This document shows positions 27,258 through 36,467 of a stretch of DNA of 37,070 nucleotides, piece after piece (the stretch's first letter is position 1; every line of letters starts with the position of its first letter). Made by a program: the position numbers and the translations under genes. The stretch is from assembly GCA_016927835.1 (NCBI GenBank), contig JAFGMA010000189.1, forward strand, positions 1-37,070. Direction: 5' to 3'. Origin of the DNA: Candidatus Zhuqueibacterota bacterium. GTDB lineage: Bacteria; Zhuqueibacterota; Zhuqueibacteria; Thermofontimicrobiales; Sulfurfontimicrobiaceae. The notes under the pieces are model-generated. The model searched no databases. It was not told the DNA's origin and saw only the letters and a program-made list of their open reading frames with translations.

Positions 27258-29645
27258 CTAATCAATATTTTCAGTTGATTTTTTCAACTCGATCGACCAC
27301 TGGTAGAATTCCTGAAAGGTCATTTTTTTCAGGAACACCAGCCCGTGGGTGGCTCGTATTCTCGGATGGACATGACTCATAAAAAAATCGCGTCCGAGGC
27401 AAATTTTCATCTGCTGATATTGTTCGACCATGATGCGTTGAGCCAGCCTGCAAAACGGTCCGTCATATTCATAGCTCGGAAAGGATGCATCGCGCTGTGA
27501 TCCGAAATAATTCATGAACGTGCTTTCCAGGATTGAAAGCGAACCGAGCGAGACCGGTACGAAAATATTTGCCTCTGATGGATGGAATCGATGCCAAACA
27601 TTGCGGTAACCGATGATTTTGAGGTTGGCTTTGCCGGTATTTTTCTCATAAATTTTCAGCGCTTCGGAAATAGCCTGCATCACTTTGTAATGGGTATCGG
27701 GTCCGCTGCCTTCAGGATCGAGTGCAACGGTAATTTGAGTTGGTTCCAGATTCTCGATAAGCTGCAAAATTGGCATCACGTCGCGCCCGATTTCCGGTTC
27801 CTCAGTGAAAATCTCCCCTTTATAGAATCCCAACCGCGAATGAATGACATTTGAAGTGTCGAAGCCGAAATGCGCCCACAAGAGATCTGCCTCCCATTCC
27901 CGACTCATGCCTTTTAATTGCTGGATATAAGCCAGATCTTTCTTGCCCGGATATTGCGTCGAGAAGTAATTCTTCAGTTCATCGATGCGGTCTTTCAAAT
28001 GCCCGATGTTGTCTTCTTCAAATAAAAAGATCAAATTGCGCAAAACCCGTCTCGATTCACCTTCGTCTTTCATCGTGCGGCTATGTGCTGCCACGCCATC
28101 GAGAAACTGGTTCACATCGCGATTTTTGAAAATCGGATTGGTGGGATCAAAATAATTATCCCGCATCAATTGACGGCATTCTGACGTTTCGATGAATTTC
28201 GATAGCTTTTCGAGAAGCTGCAGTACGTACAGGTTGGTGACCGCATTGAATCCACTAGTAAGATAATTGAAATAATGCTTGTTGTGAGGACTTCGAACAA
28301 GGTGAATAATATAGCCGAGATAGCCCAGCATAATATCATCATGATGCGGTGCCGTGTGCAAAAATGTCTCGTTTTCGACCGGTTCCAGTCCGGCATTTAT
28401 TTTTTTAATCAGGCTTTCGCGCGTTTTTTCCTTCGCTTCATCCAGATGACCCTTTAATTTTCTGAGCAACTCTGCCCCGATAATATTGGTTTTAAAATCG
28501 TTCCGGATCAATTCGAGAATTGGTTTTTTATTCATCACCGAGAGATTGGTGATAATGCGCTCTACAGTTTCATCATCGAGGACTTCTTCGCGAACCAAAT
28601 CTTCGAGCCGGCGCTGTACCAGGTATTTTCTGGCGCCTTTCGTCAGGTAGAAGCGTGAATTGGGCAGGTCGTGCAGAATTGTAGCCGGGTATAAATTGTT
28701 TTTTTCGAGTTGAATGGTATCACTTATAATTTTCGATTTTGCTTCTCCGGCGGCGATAATAATCACAACCGCATCCTTGTTATAACTGATCGTTGATAAT
28801 CCGATGGTGATCACCAGCCGATTGCGGGCAACCTCGATGCCGCCCAAATCAATTGCTGCCGCCGCTTGTGTTTCATAGTTGGTTTGCGTGAGCCGCGTGG
28901 TTGAGAAGTGATCCGAACCCGATACATTAAAACCAATGTGCCCGTCAGGACCGATTCCGCCCAGGAAGAAACCGATACCCCCGAGGCTGCGTATCTTTTG
29001 TTCATAGTCGGTGCAATACTGGTCTACCGCTTCGATCACCGATTTCTGAAGTCGCTGCAGGCGGCTTTCACCCTGGCGCGTGCGCAGGCTCAGATCTACG
29101 AAATTGTCAGGAAAGATCAGATTGAGCGGCATGCCGGAAGGTATACCAAGTTGATGCGTATCGAGCAGCAACGCTTTTTCCGGATCTAATCCGAATTCAT
29201 TGATATAGTATTTATTCACATAATAATAAAAGCTGTTTCGCTGTTGGGGATTGATCGGATAGAACTCATCTATTTGCACAAAATGCAGGCTTCTCATATC
29301 CGGTTTTATTGCGGAATTGATGCCATTTTGAGCCAGGTCGTTTTGCACATTTTCGATGTTCCAATTGCGTAAATAATGCGTCACCCATTTAATGAAATGC
29401 TCAGGTGTTTTGCCGGTTGGCAGGGCGATTACCCCGCCGGGATTGCCTTGCACCCATTCAATGAATCGCAGCGCCGTGAGTTTTCCCAGCGCCGGGAAAT
29501 TATCCACCTCGATGACCCCAATTTTTTCTGTCGGTCGATAGACCAGCTTTCGACCGGATTTTTCGAGCGCGATTCGTTCAACTTCAGAGTGATGTTTATT
29601 CAATTTTGGTGCACTCATCTGTTTTACCTGCAAAGGTTTATTCAT
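27258..29645 (-). CDS. NagB-like deaminase fused to PIG-L-like deacetylase
   Basis: 795 aa from ATG 29645; ATG 29618 is an alternative, and the upstream extension to 29708 is unlikely. The N-terminal half resembles glucosamine-6-phosphate deaminase (GVIALPTGKTPE, QIDEFYPI, GGIGPDGHIGFN with Asp234 and His236). E. coli NagB has catalytic Glu148 seven residues after the Asp; here Val241 occupies that place. The C-terminal half (about 425-795) resembles PIG-L/LmbE deacetylases. The metal motif AHPDDE appears as PHHDDI (His435, Asp436, Asp437), and a later PDTHYKV could supply another His. Similar NagB/PIG-L fusions are known in Bacteroidota. Acting on amino sugars (deacetylation then deamination or isomerisation) is a reasonable inference, with the exact substrate open. 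Cytoplasmic. Confidence 0.8.
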   Translation of the reverse strand: MNKPLQVKQMSAPKLNKHHSEVERIALEKSGRKLVYRPTEKIGVIEVDNFPALGKLTALRFIEWVQGNPGGVIALPTGKTPEHFIKWVTHYLRNWNIENVQNDLAQNGINSAIKPDMRSLHFVQIDEFYPINPQQRNSFYYYVNKYYINEFGLDPEKALLLDTHQLGIPSGMPLNLIFPDNFVDLSLRTRQGESRLQRLQKSVIEAVDQYCTDYEQKIRSLGGIGFFLGGIGPDGHIGFNVSGSDHFSTTRLTQTNYETQAAAAIDLGGIEVARNRLVITIGLSTISYNKDAVVIIIAAGEAKSKIISDTIQLEKNNLYPATILHDLPNSRFYLTKGARKYLVQRRLEDLVREEVLDDETVERIITNLSVMNKKPILELIRNDFKTNIIGAELLRKLKGHLDEAKEKTRESLIKKINAGLEPVENETFLHTAPHHDDIMLGYLGYIIHLVRSPHNKHYFNYLTSGFNAVTNLYVLQLLEKLSKFIETSECRQLMRDNYFDPTNPIFKNRDVNQFLDGVAAHSRTMKDEGESRRVLRNLIFLFEEDNIGHLKDRIDELKNYFSTQYPGKKDLAYIQQLKGMSREWEADLLWAHFGFDTSNVIHSRLGFYKGEIFTEEPEIGRDVMPILQLIENLEPTQITVALDPEGSGPDTHYKVMQAISEALKIYEKNTGKANLKIIGYRNVWHRFHPSEANIFVPVSLGSLSILESTFMNYFGSQRDASFPSYEYDGPFCRLAQRIMVEQYQQMKICLGRDFFMSHVHPRIRATHGLVFLKKMTFQEFYQWSIELKKSTENID

Positions 29646-29897
29646 TGCGTTAGCACGATTTTGAATGTAATGAAAAAATAGATTACAAACAAGTAAATTT
29701 TCGGGCAAATGTCATGCTTCTGGCGCGCAATATAAACGGAGTGCAGTTGGTCGGGAAAGCCCGGATACCTTGGTCCCGTGGAAACATCAAAGCAGGCATA
29801 TCCCGGAAATGGCTGAATTCGGAACTCTGAATATTCTTGATTAATGTGCATGTAACCGGAAAATACGTGCATGGATAGCGTTCTATTGGCGAAAAAT

Positions 29898-30494
29898 TCA
29901 ATCCTGATATAAGCCGTGACTTCGAATGAAGTGCTCTACTTCTGGTGGAACCATATAGCGGATGGAAATGTTTCTGGCATTCCATTGACGAATTCTACTT
30001 GATGAAATATCGATTAGCGGCGCATCGACAAAAATTGCACGGGAATGGTATTGCTGCTTCAGTTCTTCAAAATTTGCCCCGGAGCGCGGTACAACCACGA
30101 TTTGAGACAAAGCGAAAATTTCATCCGGGCGATACCAGCTTTGAATGTCTTTCAGACTATCGGCGCCGATGATGAAAAATAGCCGGGTTCGTTCTATTTG
30201 CCATTCTGAGCAGATTGCCCGCAATGTTTCGACGGAGTATGAAATACCTTGTTTATCTAATTCAATCGAAGAGCTTTCGAACGCGGGATTTGAATTAATC
30301 GCCAGGTTCAGCATCTGCAACCTGAGCGATGTATCTGTAATGTTTTGATGTCCCTTGTGAGGTGGAATGTTTGCGGGAATGAAGATGACTTTGTCCAATT
30401 GCAGCGTATCGCGGACATATTGGGCAATCAGCAAGTGCCCGTTATGAATCGGATCGAAGGTTCCCCCGAAGATGGCGAGCGTTTGTGAATGCAT
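29898..30494 (-). CDS. nadD: Nicotinate-nucleotide adenylyltransferase
   Basis: 198 aa, typical for NadD, which joins ATP and nicotinate mononucleotide to give deamido-NAD in NAD synthesis (cytoplasm). Nucleotidyltransferase motifs: GGTFDPIHNGHL (with HxGH) near the N terminus, IPPHK around residue 45, and DISSSRIRQW near 165 (the ISSTxIR motif). The start ATG at 30494 is 9 bases from the bamD stop, indicating one transcript. A gap of about 250 bases separates it from the downstream NagB/PIG-L gene. Confidence 0.93.
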   Translation of the reverse strand: MHSQTLAIFGGTFDPIHNGHLLIAQYVRDTLQLDKVIFIPANIPPHKGHQNITDTSLRLQMLNLAINSNPAFESSSIELDKQGISYSVETLRAICSEWQIERTRLFFIIGADSLKDIQSWYRPDEIFALSQIVVVPRSGANFEELKQQYHSRAIFVDAPLIDISSSRIRQWNARNISIRYMVPPEVEHFIRSHGLYQD

Positions 30495-30503
30495 ATTGTT
30501 GAG

Positions 30504-31331
30504 TTACTCACGAACTCCTTTTGATGAATCCGATGATACGTTTTCAGGTTCAACTTTTTGTGAATTCGAGAGCATGTCCAGCTTTTTGCGTGCAATCTCT
30601 CTAAGCATTGTTCGGGCTTTTGAAGTCAGTTTATGTTGATCATATTTTGATATGAAATACTCGAATAACTCAGTAGCTTCATCCAGGCGGTTCAATTTGA
30701 ATAGAGATTGACCTTTCCAGAAAATCGCTCCGGGGCTGTATTTCGTATCATAATATTTATCTATAACCGATTGAAAGTAAACAATCGCAGCATCGAAGTA
30801 GCTCATTTTATAATAGATGATACCTGCTTCGTATTCTTTCCGGGCAAGCTTTGTACGCAGTTCATCCAGTCTTTTCGTTGCGACTTCCCGGTATTCACTA
30901 GTGGGATATTCTTCAAGAAATTGCTGAAATCCCCGGATGGCTTTTTGGGTATTTTCCTGATCGAGTGAATATTTTGGTGACAACTGGTATTCGCAGACAG
31001 CGGCTTTATATTGCGCATCATCGATGAGCTGACTGTGAGGAAACATTTTAACCAGCTTTTGATATTCAGCAGCAGCGAGGATATATTCTTTCAGGTGAAA
31101 ATGGCATTCGCCGAGGTAATACTGGGCAGAATCCATCAAGGTTGAGCCCTGGTAGCTAAGTGTGATGATACGAAATTGCGTTTTAGCATCCAGATAATCC
31201 TCATCCTCAAACATATTGCGCGCAATCTTGAAGCGCTCTCGTGCGGATGGATTGCCTTTTATTTTATGTCCGCCGCAAGCGCTGATGATCAATATTCCGA
31301 TAGAAAATAGAACGACCCACCTTTTCGCCAT
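30504..31331 (-). CDS. bamD: BamD-like outer-membrane assembly lipoprotein
   Basis: 275 aa from ATG 31331, chosen because GGGAG lies seven bases upstream and the protein then begins with a lipoprotein signal (lipobox ISAC, Cys19). The longer frame to 31373 would bury that signal. The body has tetratricopeptide-type helix pairs in the BamD arrangement (segments like LDAKTQFRIITLSYQGS, AAAEYQKLVKMFPHSQLIDD and FQQFLEEYPTSEYRE). BamD helps BamA insert beta-barrel proteins from the periplasmic face. The length is close to the usual 240-290. It follows the unknown gene by 22 bases and precedes nadD by 9, so the three form one operon. A generic YbgF-like TPR lipoprotein is a weaker alternative. Confidence 0.85.
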   Translation of the reverse strand: MAKRWVVLFSIGILIISACGGHKIKGNPSARERFKIARNMFEDEDYLDAKTQFRIITLSYQGSTLMDSAQYYLGECHFHLKEYILAAAEYQKLVKMFPHSQLIDDAQYKAAVCEYQLSPKYSLDQENTQKAIRGFQQFLEEYPTSEYREVATKRLDELRTKLARKEYEAGIIYYKMSYFDAAIVYFQSVIDKYYDTKYSPGAIFWKGQSLFKLNRLDEATELFEYFISKYDQHKLTSKARTMLREIARKKLDMLSNSQKVEPENVSSDSSKGVRE

Positions 31332-31353
31332 TAACAACTCCCTGATGCATTCT

Positions 31354-32082
31354 TTACGTGCTTCGAAGTGCATAAAATGAATATATAATCACCCCTGTTG
31401 CCATAAGAACCAATGCCGGCTCCAGAAATTTTTTCAGCACACTTTGTGACGGAATTTCAGGAACGGTAATCGGCAATGCGGTTGTTCGAAACTGTTGCGC
31501 GTTTTTCACCGGAAGCTCATCGCGCGCCTGGTTTTCAACGATACCGCTCCAAAGAATTTTTCCATTCCTGCAATTGGTCAAACGTACCTGAAATGATGCA
31601 TTTGCAGTGCGATGAAGCTTTTTTTCGCTTCGGAATGACCACTTCGAAATTGGTTGGTAAGATAAATCCAATTCGATGATTTTATAAAAAAGAGCGCAGG
31701 TCATTTCAGAATCTTCAATGGCTACGCTGCATGAATCTTGATAAATATTTGAAATTCCAAATTCATTCACTGATTGAATGATGCAATTCTCAACGAACCA
31801 GGCTTGATCGCGATCTTGGGGATGGTTGATCAGGGCATATCGCGCTCCCTGCTGCCAATCGAGTGAATCCGCGAGTTTCCGAATTGCGCCGCAGGTAACA
31901 TTATATAAAAAGTCCCAATTTGACAGTGCCTGAGGTTGTTCGGTATAAGCAAATTCGCAGCCGATCAGAATTGCGGCACCAATCAACCACTGCAGCCCGG
32001 GCTTAATTCTACGAGATAAAAAACGCTTCGAAAATCTATGTAACTCAAACAAAAATAAATCGAAGCTCCTTGCTAAATTCAT
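31354..32082 (-). CDS. Unknown membrane-anchored protein beside bamD
   Basis: 242 aa from ATG 32082 (a TTG at 32091 is possible). I do not recognise the family. Residues about 30-45 are hydrophobic and end in LIGC, a possible lipobox after an unusually long basic lead. The last 25 residues form a second hydrophobic helix (about 215-238). The middle is mixed, with a stretch reading ASFQVRLTNCRNGKILWSGI that recalls lipoproteins of the CsgG/LpoB/FlgT type, which turn over a small beta-alpha fold. That resemblance is weak. Its place between an outer-membrane barrel gene and bamD points to envelope work. Spacing to bamD is 22 bases. Confidence 0.65.
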   Translation of the reverse strand: MNLARSFDLFLFELHRFSKRFLSRRIKPGLQWLIGAAILIGCEFAYTEQPQALSNWDFLYNVTCGAIRKLADSLDWQQGARYALINHPQDRDQAWFVENCIIQSVNEFGISNIYQDSCSVAIEDSEMTCALFYKIIELDLSYQPISKWSFRSEKKLHRTANASFQVRLTNCRNGKILWSGIVENQARDELPVKNAQQFRTTALPITVPEIPSQSVLKKFLEPALVLMATGVIIYSFYALRST

Positions 32083-32141
32083 TAAAGTCAAGCCGGTTAA
32101 AAAATACTCTTATCTAACTCAAGGCTAATTTTAAAGTTCCA

Positions 32142-33182
32142 TCACAGGCGCAGGATGAAGGAAAAAAAGTGCCATCTGGCTGACTGCTGTTCAGTTTTTT
32201 CAAAAACAAGGGAATAATTAAAAAGAAATGAATTATGTCCAAATTTATTGGCGGATTTGACAAAGTGATTTGAATCGATGAGACCGATACCGGTAGAAAA
32301 ACATTGATGCTGCGTTTGTGTCTGAAAATAGCCGCCTCTCAAGGCGAGTAGCGAAAAAACGGTCTGCTCAACGCCGGCATGAATTTCGAATGTATCCCAG
32401 TTTTCGATTTGATTCAAATTTCGGATGTCACAGCTTAACAGCGTGTTGGAAAACGGCTCATAAGCTAATCCCAGGTTAATCGTATCGTCCATCATTCGCT
32501 GGATCGGTTCCCGAAAATTGGGCAGTTTTTTAGCGAGTCCAAAATATGCAACGCCAATGGTGACACGCTCATTCGGTTTTAGCATGGCGCCGTAGCTGGT
32601 GACGAGGTCTCGCTGCTCCATCGTTTCCTGCCGATATTCAAGAAGCGTAGTCGTAAATCCGACAGCGACCTGCTCCGACAGCCTGAATCTCAACAAGAAC
32701 GAGTGGGAGATGTCTTTGCCGAATGTCTCGAAATCGAGAAATTTGTCGCGTCTCAAGCGGTTTTTATAGTACAGGGATTCTTCCGAAAAGATGAATCCGC
32801 CCGCTATGAATTTTGCCGAAAAGGTAATTCCTTTTACCAGCCACGCCAACGATTTGGCAAGTTCGCGGGATTGCCGGTTTTCATCAAGCATGTACCGATC
32901 TGTCAAACTTGCTGCCGAGGTAATGGGATTTAAAAAAAAAGTGATTTTGAAATTTTTTGGCAGGCGATATAAATCGAAAGTTGCCGGATTGAAGTTTGAA
33001 GTTGCCAGATCATCATTCACCGCCACAAAAGCGCCGCCCATTGCCAGCGCCCGGCAATTCGATGTGCTGAGCGAGATGATATAATCTTCGCTTTTTGCCT
33101 GATCCGGTAACGCAGTCCCGATCAAGAACGATACCATAACAAGCCTGATGAAGATGTATTGAGGCAATCCGGTAATTCTCAT
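32142..33182 (-). CDS. Outer-membrane beta-barrel protein, PorV/FadL-like
   Basis: 346 aa. A signal peptide (hydrophobic about 10-24) precedes the segment RALAMGGAFVAVNDDLATSN, a hallmark near the N terminus of PorV/PorQ and related FadL-like barrels in Bacteroidota and neighbours. The rest alternates polar and hydrophobic residues, as expected for transmembrane strands, and finishes with a hydrophobic or aromatic C terminus (FSFILRL). Predicted to be in the outer membrane as transporter or secretion partner; specificity is unknown. The start ATG at 33182 has GGTGA upstream. The downstream unknown gene begins 59 bases later and leads into bamD. Confidence 0.75.
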   Translation of the reverse strand: MRITGLPQYIFIRLVMVSFLIGTALPDQAKSEDYIISLSTSNCRALAMGGAFVAVNDDLATSNFNPATFDLYRLPKNFKITFFLNPITSAASLTDRYMLDENRQSRELAKSLAWLVKGITFSAKFIAGGFIFSEESLYYKNRLRRDKFLDFETFGKDISHSFLLRFRLSEQVAVGFTTTLLEYRQETMEQRDLVTSYGAMLKPNERVTIGVAYFGLAKKLPNFREPIQRMMDDTINLGLAYEPFSNTLLSCDIRNLNQIENWDTFEIHAGVEQTVFSLLALRGGYFQTQTQHQCFSTGIGLIDSNHFVKSANKFGHNSFLFNYSLVFEKTEQQSARWHFFSFILRL

Positions 33183-33678
33183 TCATTCACCAAAATTCGG
33201 TTTGAAAAATCCTTTAATATTTTGTTTAATAGTACGATAATGCGCTGTGAAAACAGCGGCTGCCGCTTAAAAAAAGCAGCGCTAAAATACTCATTATTTC
33301 ACAAAACTGCAAGATAATTCTACACGCCCGGGCAAAACCTCCGCTTTAGTTGGATACGCCGGCTCTCGTACTGGATATTAAATGTACGTTTAACCGCAAC
33401 GGATTCCGTATGCGCACAAGCGTTGGCAACTACAACTTCTTAATATTTTATAACCTTGTGATATTCGAAAAGCGTAATGCTCTCTCTCCAGGGAGAGGAG
33501 ATTTGCGTTGGGAGAGGGTAGGGTGCGGGCAAGGATTAAATTCTTTTGATTTTTTTTGAGTACCGCCTGAAATTCCGATGAATCCAAATTTCGAGGTTTA
33601 AAATTGCCCTCGGAGAACTGATGGATCCTAGCTGGGGGGAAGCCGCGTCAAGCCTCAATGTAGCATTGGCGGAATTGA
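33183..33678. other. Gap before the barrel/bamD operon
   Basis: 496 bases without a convincing gene. CGCTGT-GAAA-ACAGCG (33243-33258) is a small hairpin with a GAAA loop. Around 33480-33530 there is a near-repeat of GGAGAGG units with a CTCTCC/GGAGAG dyad, like repetitive DNA common between genes in many bacteria. A weak possible promoter for the minus-strand operon lies between about 33210 and 33250. A 65-codon minus-strand frame is derived from the repeat and rejected. Confidence 0.45.
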
Positions 33679-34797
33679 TCAAACTTTGGTAAAATTATCC
33701 ACGGTCTCCTGATCGAGCAACTGGACAACTTCAACCAGCAGACGGATGCAATTTTCGACATCTTCAAGGCTTAAAATTCCGACATGTGAATGAATGTGGC
33801 GCGTGGGAACGCCGATAACGATACTCGGGCATCCGGCGCGCGCGATATGAATTGCGCCCGCATCGGTAGCGCCCCGTGCCATTGAGGAAAGCTGATATTT
33901 AATCTGGTGCTTTTCAGCGGTTTGTATGATCAATTCTTTCAAGCCCTGGTTCGGAATCAATGAGGCGTCGAATGTGAGGATCGACGGACCTTTTCCCAAA
34001 ACCGCCGGCGCTTCGGTGGCTTCGATTCCTGGTACATCGCCTGCGATATCCACCTCGAGCGTGATACACACATCCGGTTCAGCCAGCCAGGCAGCGGTAC
34101 GCGCGCCCCGAATGCCCACTTCCTCCTGCGTGGTTGCTGCACCGATAATTGTATTCGGATGCGCAATGCTCTCCGTTGACAAAATTCGAACAATTTCCGC
34201 TGCGATAAATGCACCTATCCGATCATCGAATGCTTTTCCGATTGCCAGCTTCATATTGCCTTTTTGCACTTCCTCCTCATAAACCGGCTTTTCAGTAACT
34301 GAAAATTTGGAAACAGGCATAATCGGATCACCCATCCGCACGCCCATCGCCTCAACCTCCTGCTTATTGGAGCATCCGATATCGATGAACATTTTGCTTT
34401 TTTCAACCACCTTTTTTCTCTCTTCGGGCGGCAACAGATGCGGCGGTTTGGCTGCGATGATGCCTTCCAGATCCCCTTTCCGTGTCCGTATCAAAACCCG
34501 CTGCCCAAGCAGCACCTGATCGAACCAGCCGCCTAATTGCAGGAACGTGATAAATCCCTTGTCGTTAATACCATTCACGATGAAACCGACCTCGTCAACA
34601 TGACCGGGCAATAATATTTGCGGTGACGATGCAGTTCCATTTTTAAAAAATAATAGTGATCCTAATTTATCGACTTTCAGATCGGTCGTAAACGGCTGCA
34701 CATAATCCCGTGTCAATTTGATAGGATCGCGTTCAAAGCCTGAGGGACCAAAGCTGTTGCAAAGATTTTCCAGGAATGTCAATGAAGAATCTGTCAT
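33679..34797 (-). CDS. M42-family aminopeptidase
   Basis: 372 aa, slightly longer than typical M42/TET peptidases (about 350). The enzymes form large cytoplasmic tetrahedral complexes that trim peptides; some were named endoglucanase or deblocking aminopeptidase. Two-metal ligands and the base are all visible: His66 and Asp68 in GHVDEVG, Asp191/Asp192 in FDDRIG, Glu225 and Glu226 in TTQEEVG, Asp250 in LEVD, and His336 in HIHSHVG. GGAGGA shortly upstream of the ATG at 34797 is a strong ribosome-binding site. It has its own large gaps on both sides and probably its own promoter in 34798-35123. Confidence 0.93.
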   Translation of the reverse strand: MTDSSLTFLENLCNSFGPSGFERDPIKLTRDYVQPFTTDLKVDKLGSLLFFKNGTASSPQILLPGHVDEVGFIVNGINDKGFITFLQLGGWFDQVLLGQRVLIRTRKGDLEGIIAAKPPHLLPPEERKKVVEKSKMFIDIGCSNKQEVEAMGVRMGDPIMPVSKFSVTEKPVYEEEVQKGNMKLAIGKAFDDRIGAFIAAEIVRILSTESIAHPNTIIGAATTQEEVGIRGARTAAWLAEPDVCITLEVDIAGDVPGIEATEAPAVLGKGPSILTFDASLIPNQGLKELIIQTAEKHQIKYQLSSMARGATDAGAIHIARAGCPSIVIGVPTRHIHSHVGILSLEDVENCIRLLVEVVQLLDQETVDNFTKV

Positions 34798-35123
34798 GGC
34801 TTCCTCCTTTTTTGCCGTAATTGCATCTGCGATTAACGAATGTTTTAATCAAGTCGATTGCGCATCAGCAATGATTTTGTATCGCGCACAAGTAAATCAA
34901 ATCCAGTCACTGCTGTCCGGATTTTGCTTCATAATTTAATAAATTTTGGACTCAAATCAAAGAAACTTATTGGATGAATACCGGTTAAATTACTATCTTT
35001 TAAGCCGGTGACTTCATCCTCGTTTCAATTTCCGGTAAAATTGTACCGGTTGATTCTCAAGTCAAATTTTTCTAAAAAATTACAGCATTCAAGCTATCAA
35101 AACGTGCTAATGAATTATTGCTT
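34798..35123. other. Divergent control region
   Basis: 326 bases between the divergent M42 and Memo genes. Four CCGGT-containing motifs occur between 34979 and 35050, some in opposite orientation, which might be protein-binding sites. For the plus strand, TTGATT (35050-35055) and TAAAAA (35073-35078) are 17 bases apart, a weak promoter candidate. No coding frame is supported. Confidence 0.35.
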
Positions 35124-36353
35124 ATGGAATATCCGAAATTAAGACCGATCGAAGCGTTGCCTGTTCAATATTCGGGTCAGGAAATGATTGGATTGCGCGA
35201 TCCTGCCGGCAAGGGTGAGCAACTCGTTGTAGTGCCAAAGGAAATTTTTTATATCCTTCGGTTTTTTGATGGCGAACACTCGCTCCTTGATATTCGGACC
35301 GAATTCATGCGGAATTTCGGTTATTTCCTTTTCGAAGAACAACTCAATGAATTACTCGCCAGTCTCGATCAAAACCTGCTGCTGGATAGCGCACATTACC
35401 GCCAATCATTGGAGCGCATGATTGCTGAATATCGCGCGCAACCTGTCCGCCCGGCTGCCCATGCCGGTGTGAGCTATCTGGCAGAACCCGGTGCGTTGGC
35501 GCAGCAAATAACCGGATTTTTCAGCAATTCTCATGGTCCGGGCTTGCCGAACGGGAAAATCAATTCAGTGCCGCTGAAGGGCATCATCGCGCCGCATATC
35601 GATGTTAAAGCGGGCGGCAACTGCTTTGCGTACGCCTACAAAGAATTAGCTGAATCGGAAGATATCGATCTGTTCATCATTATCGGCACCGGGCATGCGG
35701 GCGTCCGGCAATTTTTTGCTTGTACTGACAAGGATTTCGAAACTCCCTTCGGTCGTGTCGCCACCGATAAGGCATTTTTGACTAGGCTGCAAGAGAAGCT
35801 GACATTCGACATTTTTGAACAGGATCGGCTCCACCAAAGCGAACATGTGATTGAATTTCAGTTGATCTTTTTGCAGTGGCTATATCATAAACGTCATACT
35901 TTTCAGATCGTACCAATCCTTTCAAGTTTCTCGGCGGCAATGCTCGAACCCGAGTGGATCGATCCCGCGCATGGTGCTTTGATTAGGGAATTTTTGAATG
36001 CGCTGCGCGATACCATTCAAGAAACCGACAAACGGATCTGTGTGATTGCCAGTGCTGATCTGGCGCATATTGGTCCGCGATATGGCGATTCATTCAAACC
36101 GGATGCGCATTATCTGGCAGCAATAGAGGCGAGTGATCGTGAGGCACTCGATTATGCCGCGAGCCTGGATTCTGCTGCGTTCAGAAAATCCGTCCTGAAA
36201 GATGAAGAGAAGCGCCGGATTTGCGGCTTTCCCCCAATCTATTCCATGCTCGAAGTTATCGGTGCAGATAAGGGCAACTTATTGAAATACGATAGCGTAG
36301 AAGTTGATTCGAACCGTTCTGTTGTGTCGTTTGCGAGTATGGCGTTTTTTTAA
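35124..36353 (+). CDS. Memo-like protein (AmmeMemoRadiSam system protein B)
   Basis: 409 aa from ATG 35124; the upstream TTG at 35118 is unlikely. The first 100 or so residues form a small helical, winged-helix-like domain (with ILRFFDGEHSLLDIRTEF), as in the long members of this family. Residues 150-409 match Memo: APHIDVKAGG (His158), IIGTGHAG (His191), SEHVIEF (His241) and SADLAHIG. These correspond to human MEMO1 H49, H81 and H192, while the metal-binding Cys244 position holds Ala314. Memo is structurally related to extradiol dioxygenases; its bacterial function is not settled. It is usually found with AMMECR1 and a radical SAM enzyme, but neither is in this window. Probably cytoplasmic. 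Confidence 0.85.
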   Translation: MEYPKLRPIEALPVQYSGQEMIGLRDPAGKGEQLVVVPKEIFYILRFFDGEHSLLDIRTEFMRNFGYFLFEEQLNELLASLDQNLLLDSAHYRQSLERMIAEYRAQPVRPAAHAGVSYLAEPGALAQQITGFFSNSHGPGLPNGKINSVPLKGIIAPHIDVKAGGNCFAYAYKELAESEDIDLFIIIGTGHAGVRQFFACTDKDFETPFGRVATDKAFLTRLQEKLTFDIFEQDRLHQSEHVIEFQLIFLQWLYHKRHTFQIVPILSSFSAAMLEPEWIDPAHGALIREFLNALRDTIQETDKRICVIASADLAHIGPRYGDSFKPDAHYLAAIEASDREALDYAASLDSAAFRKSVLKDEEKRRICGFPPIYSMLEVIGADKGNLLKYDSVEVDSNRSVVSFASMAFF

Positions 36354-36467
36354 CGAGCTTTTCACCGAAAGGCTGCCGGTGTTTGATTTCATTGGATTCA
36401 GCTTCATCCCGGCAGTTGCCCCAAAATTCGCTGAGGATACAGGTCTTTTCAGAAATTGTCGTGCCAA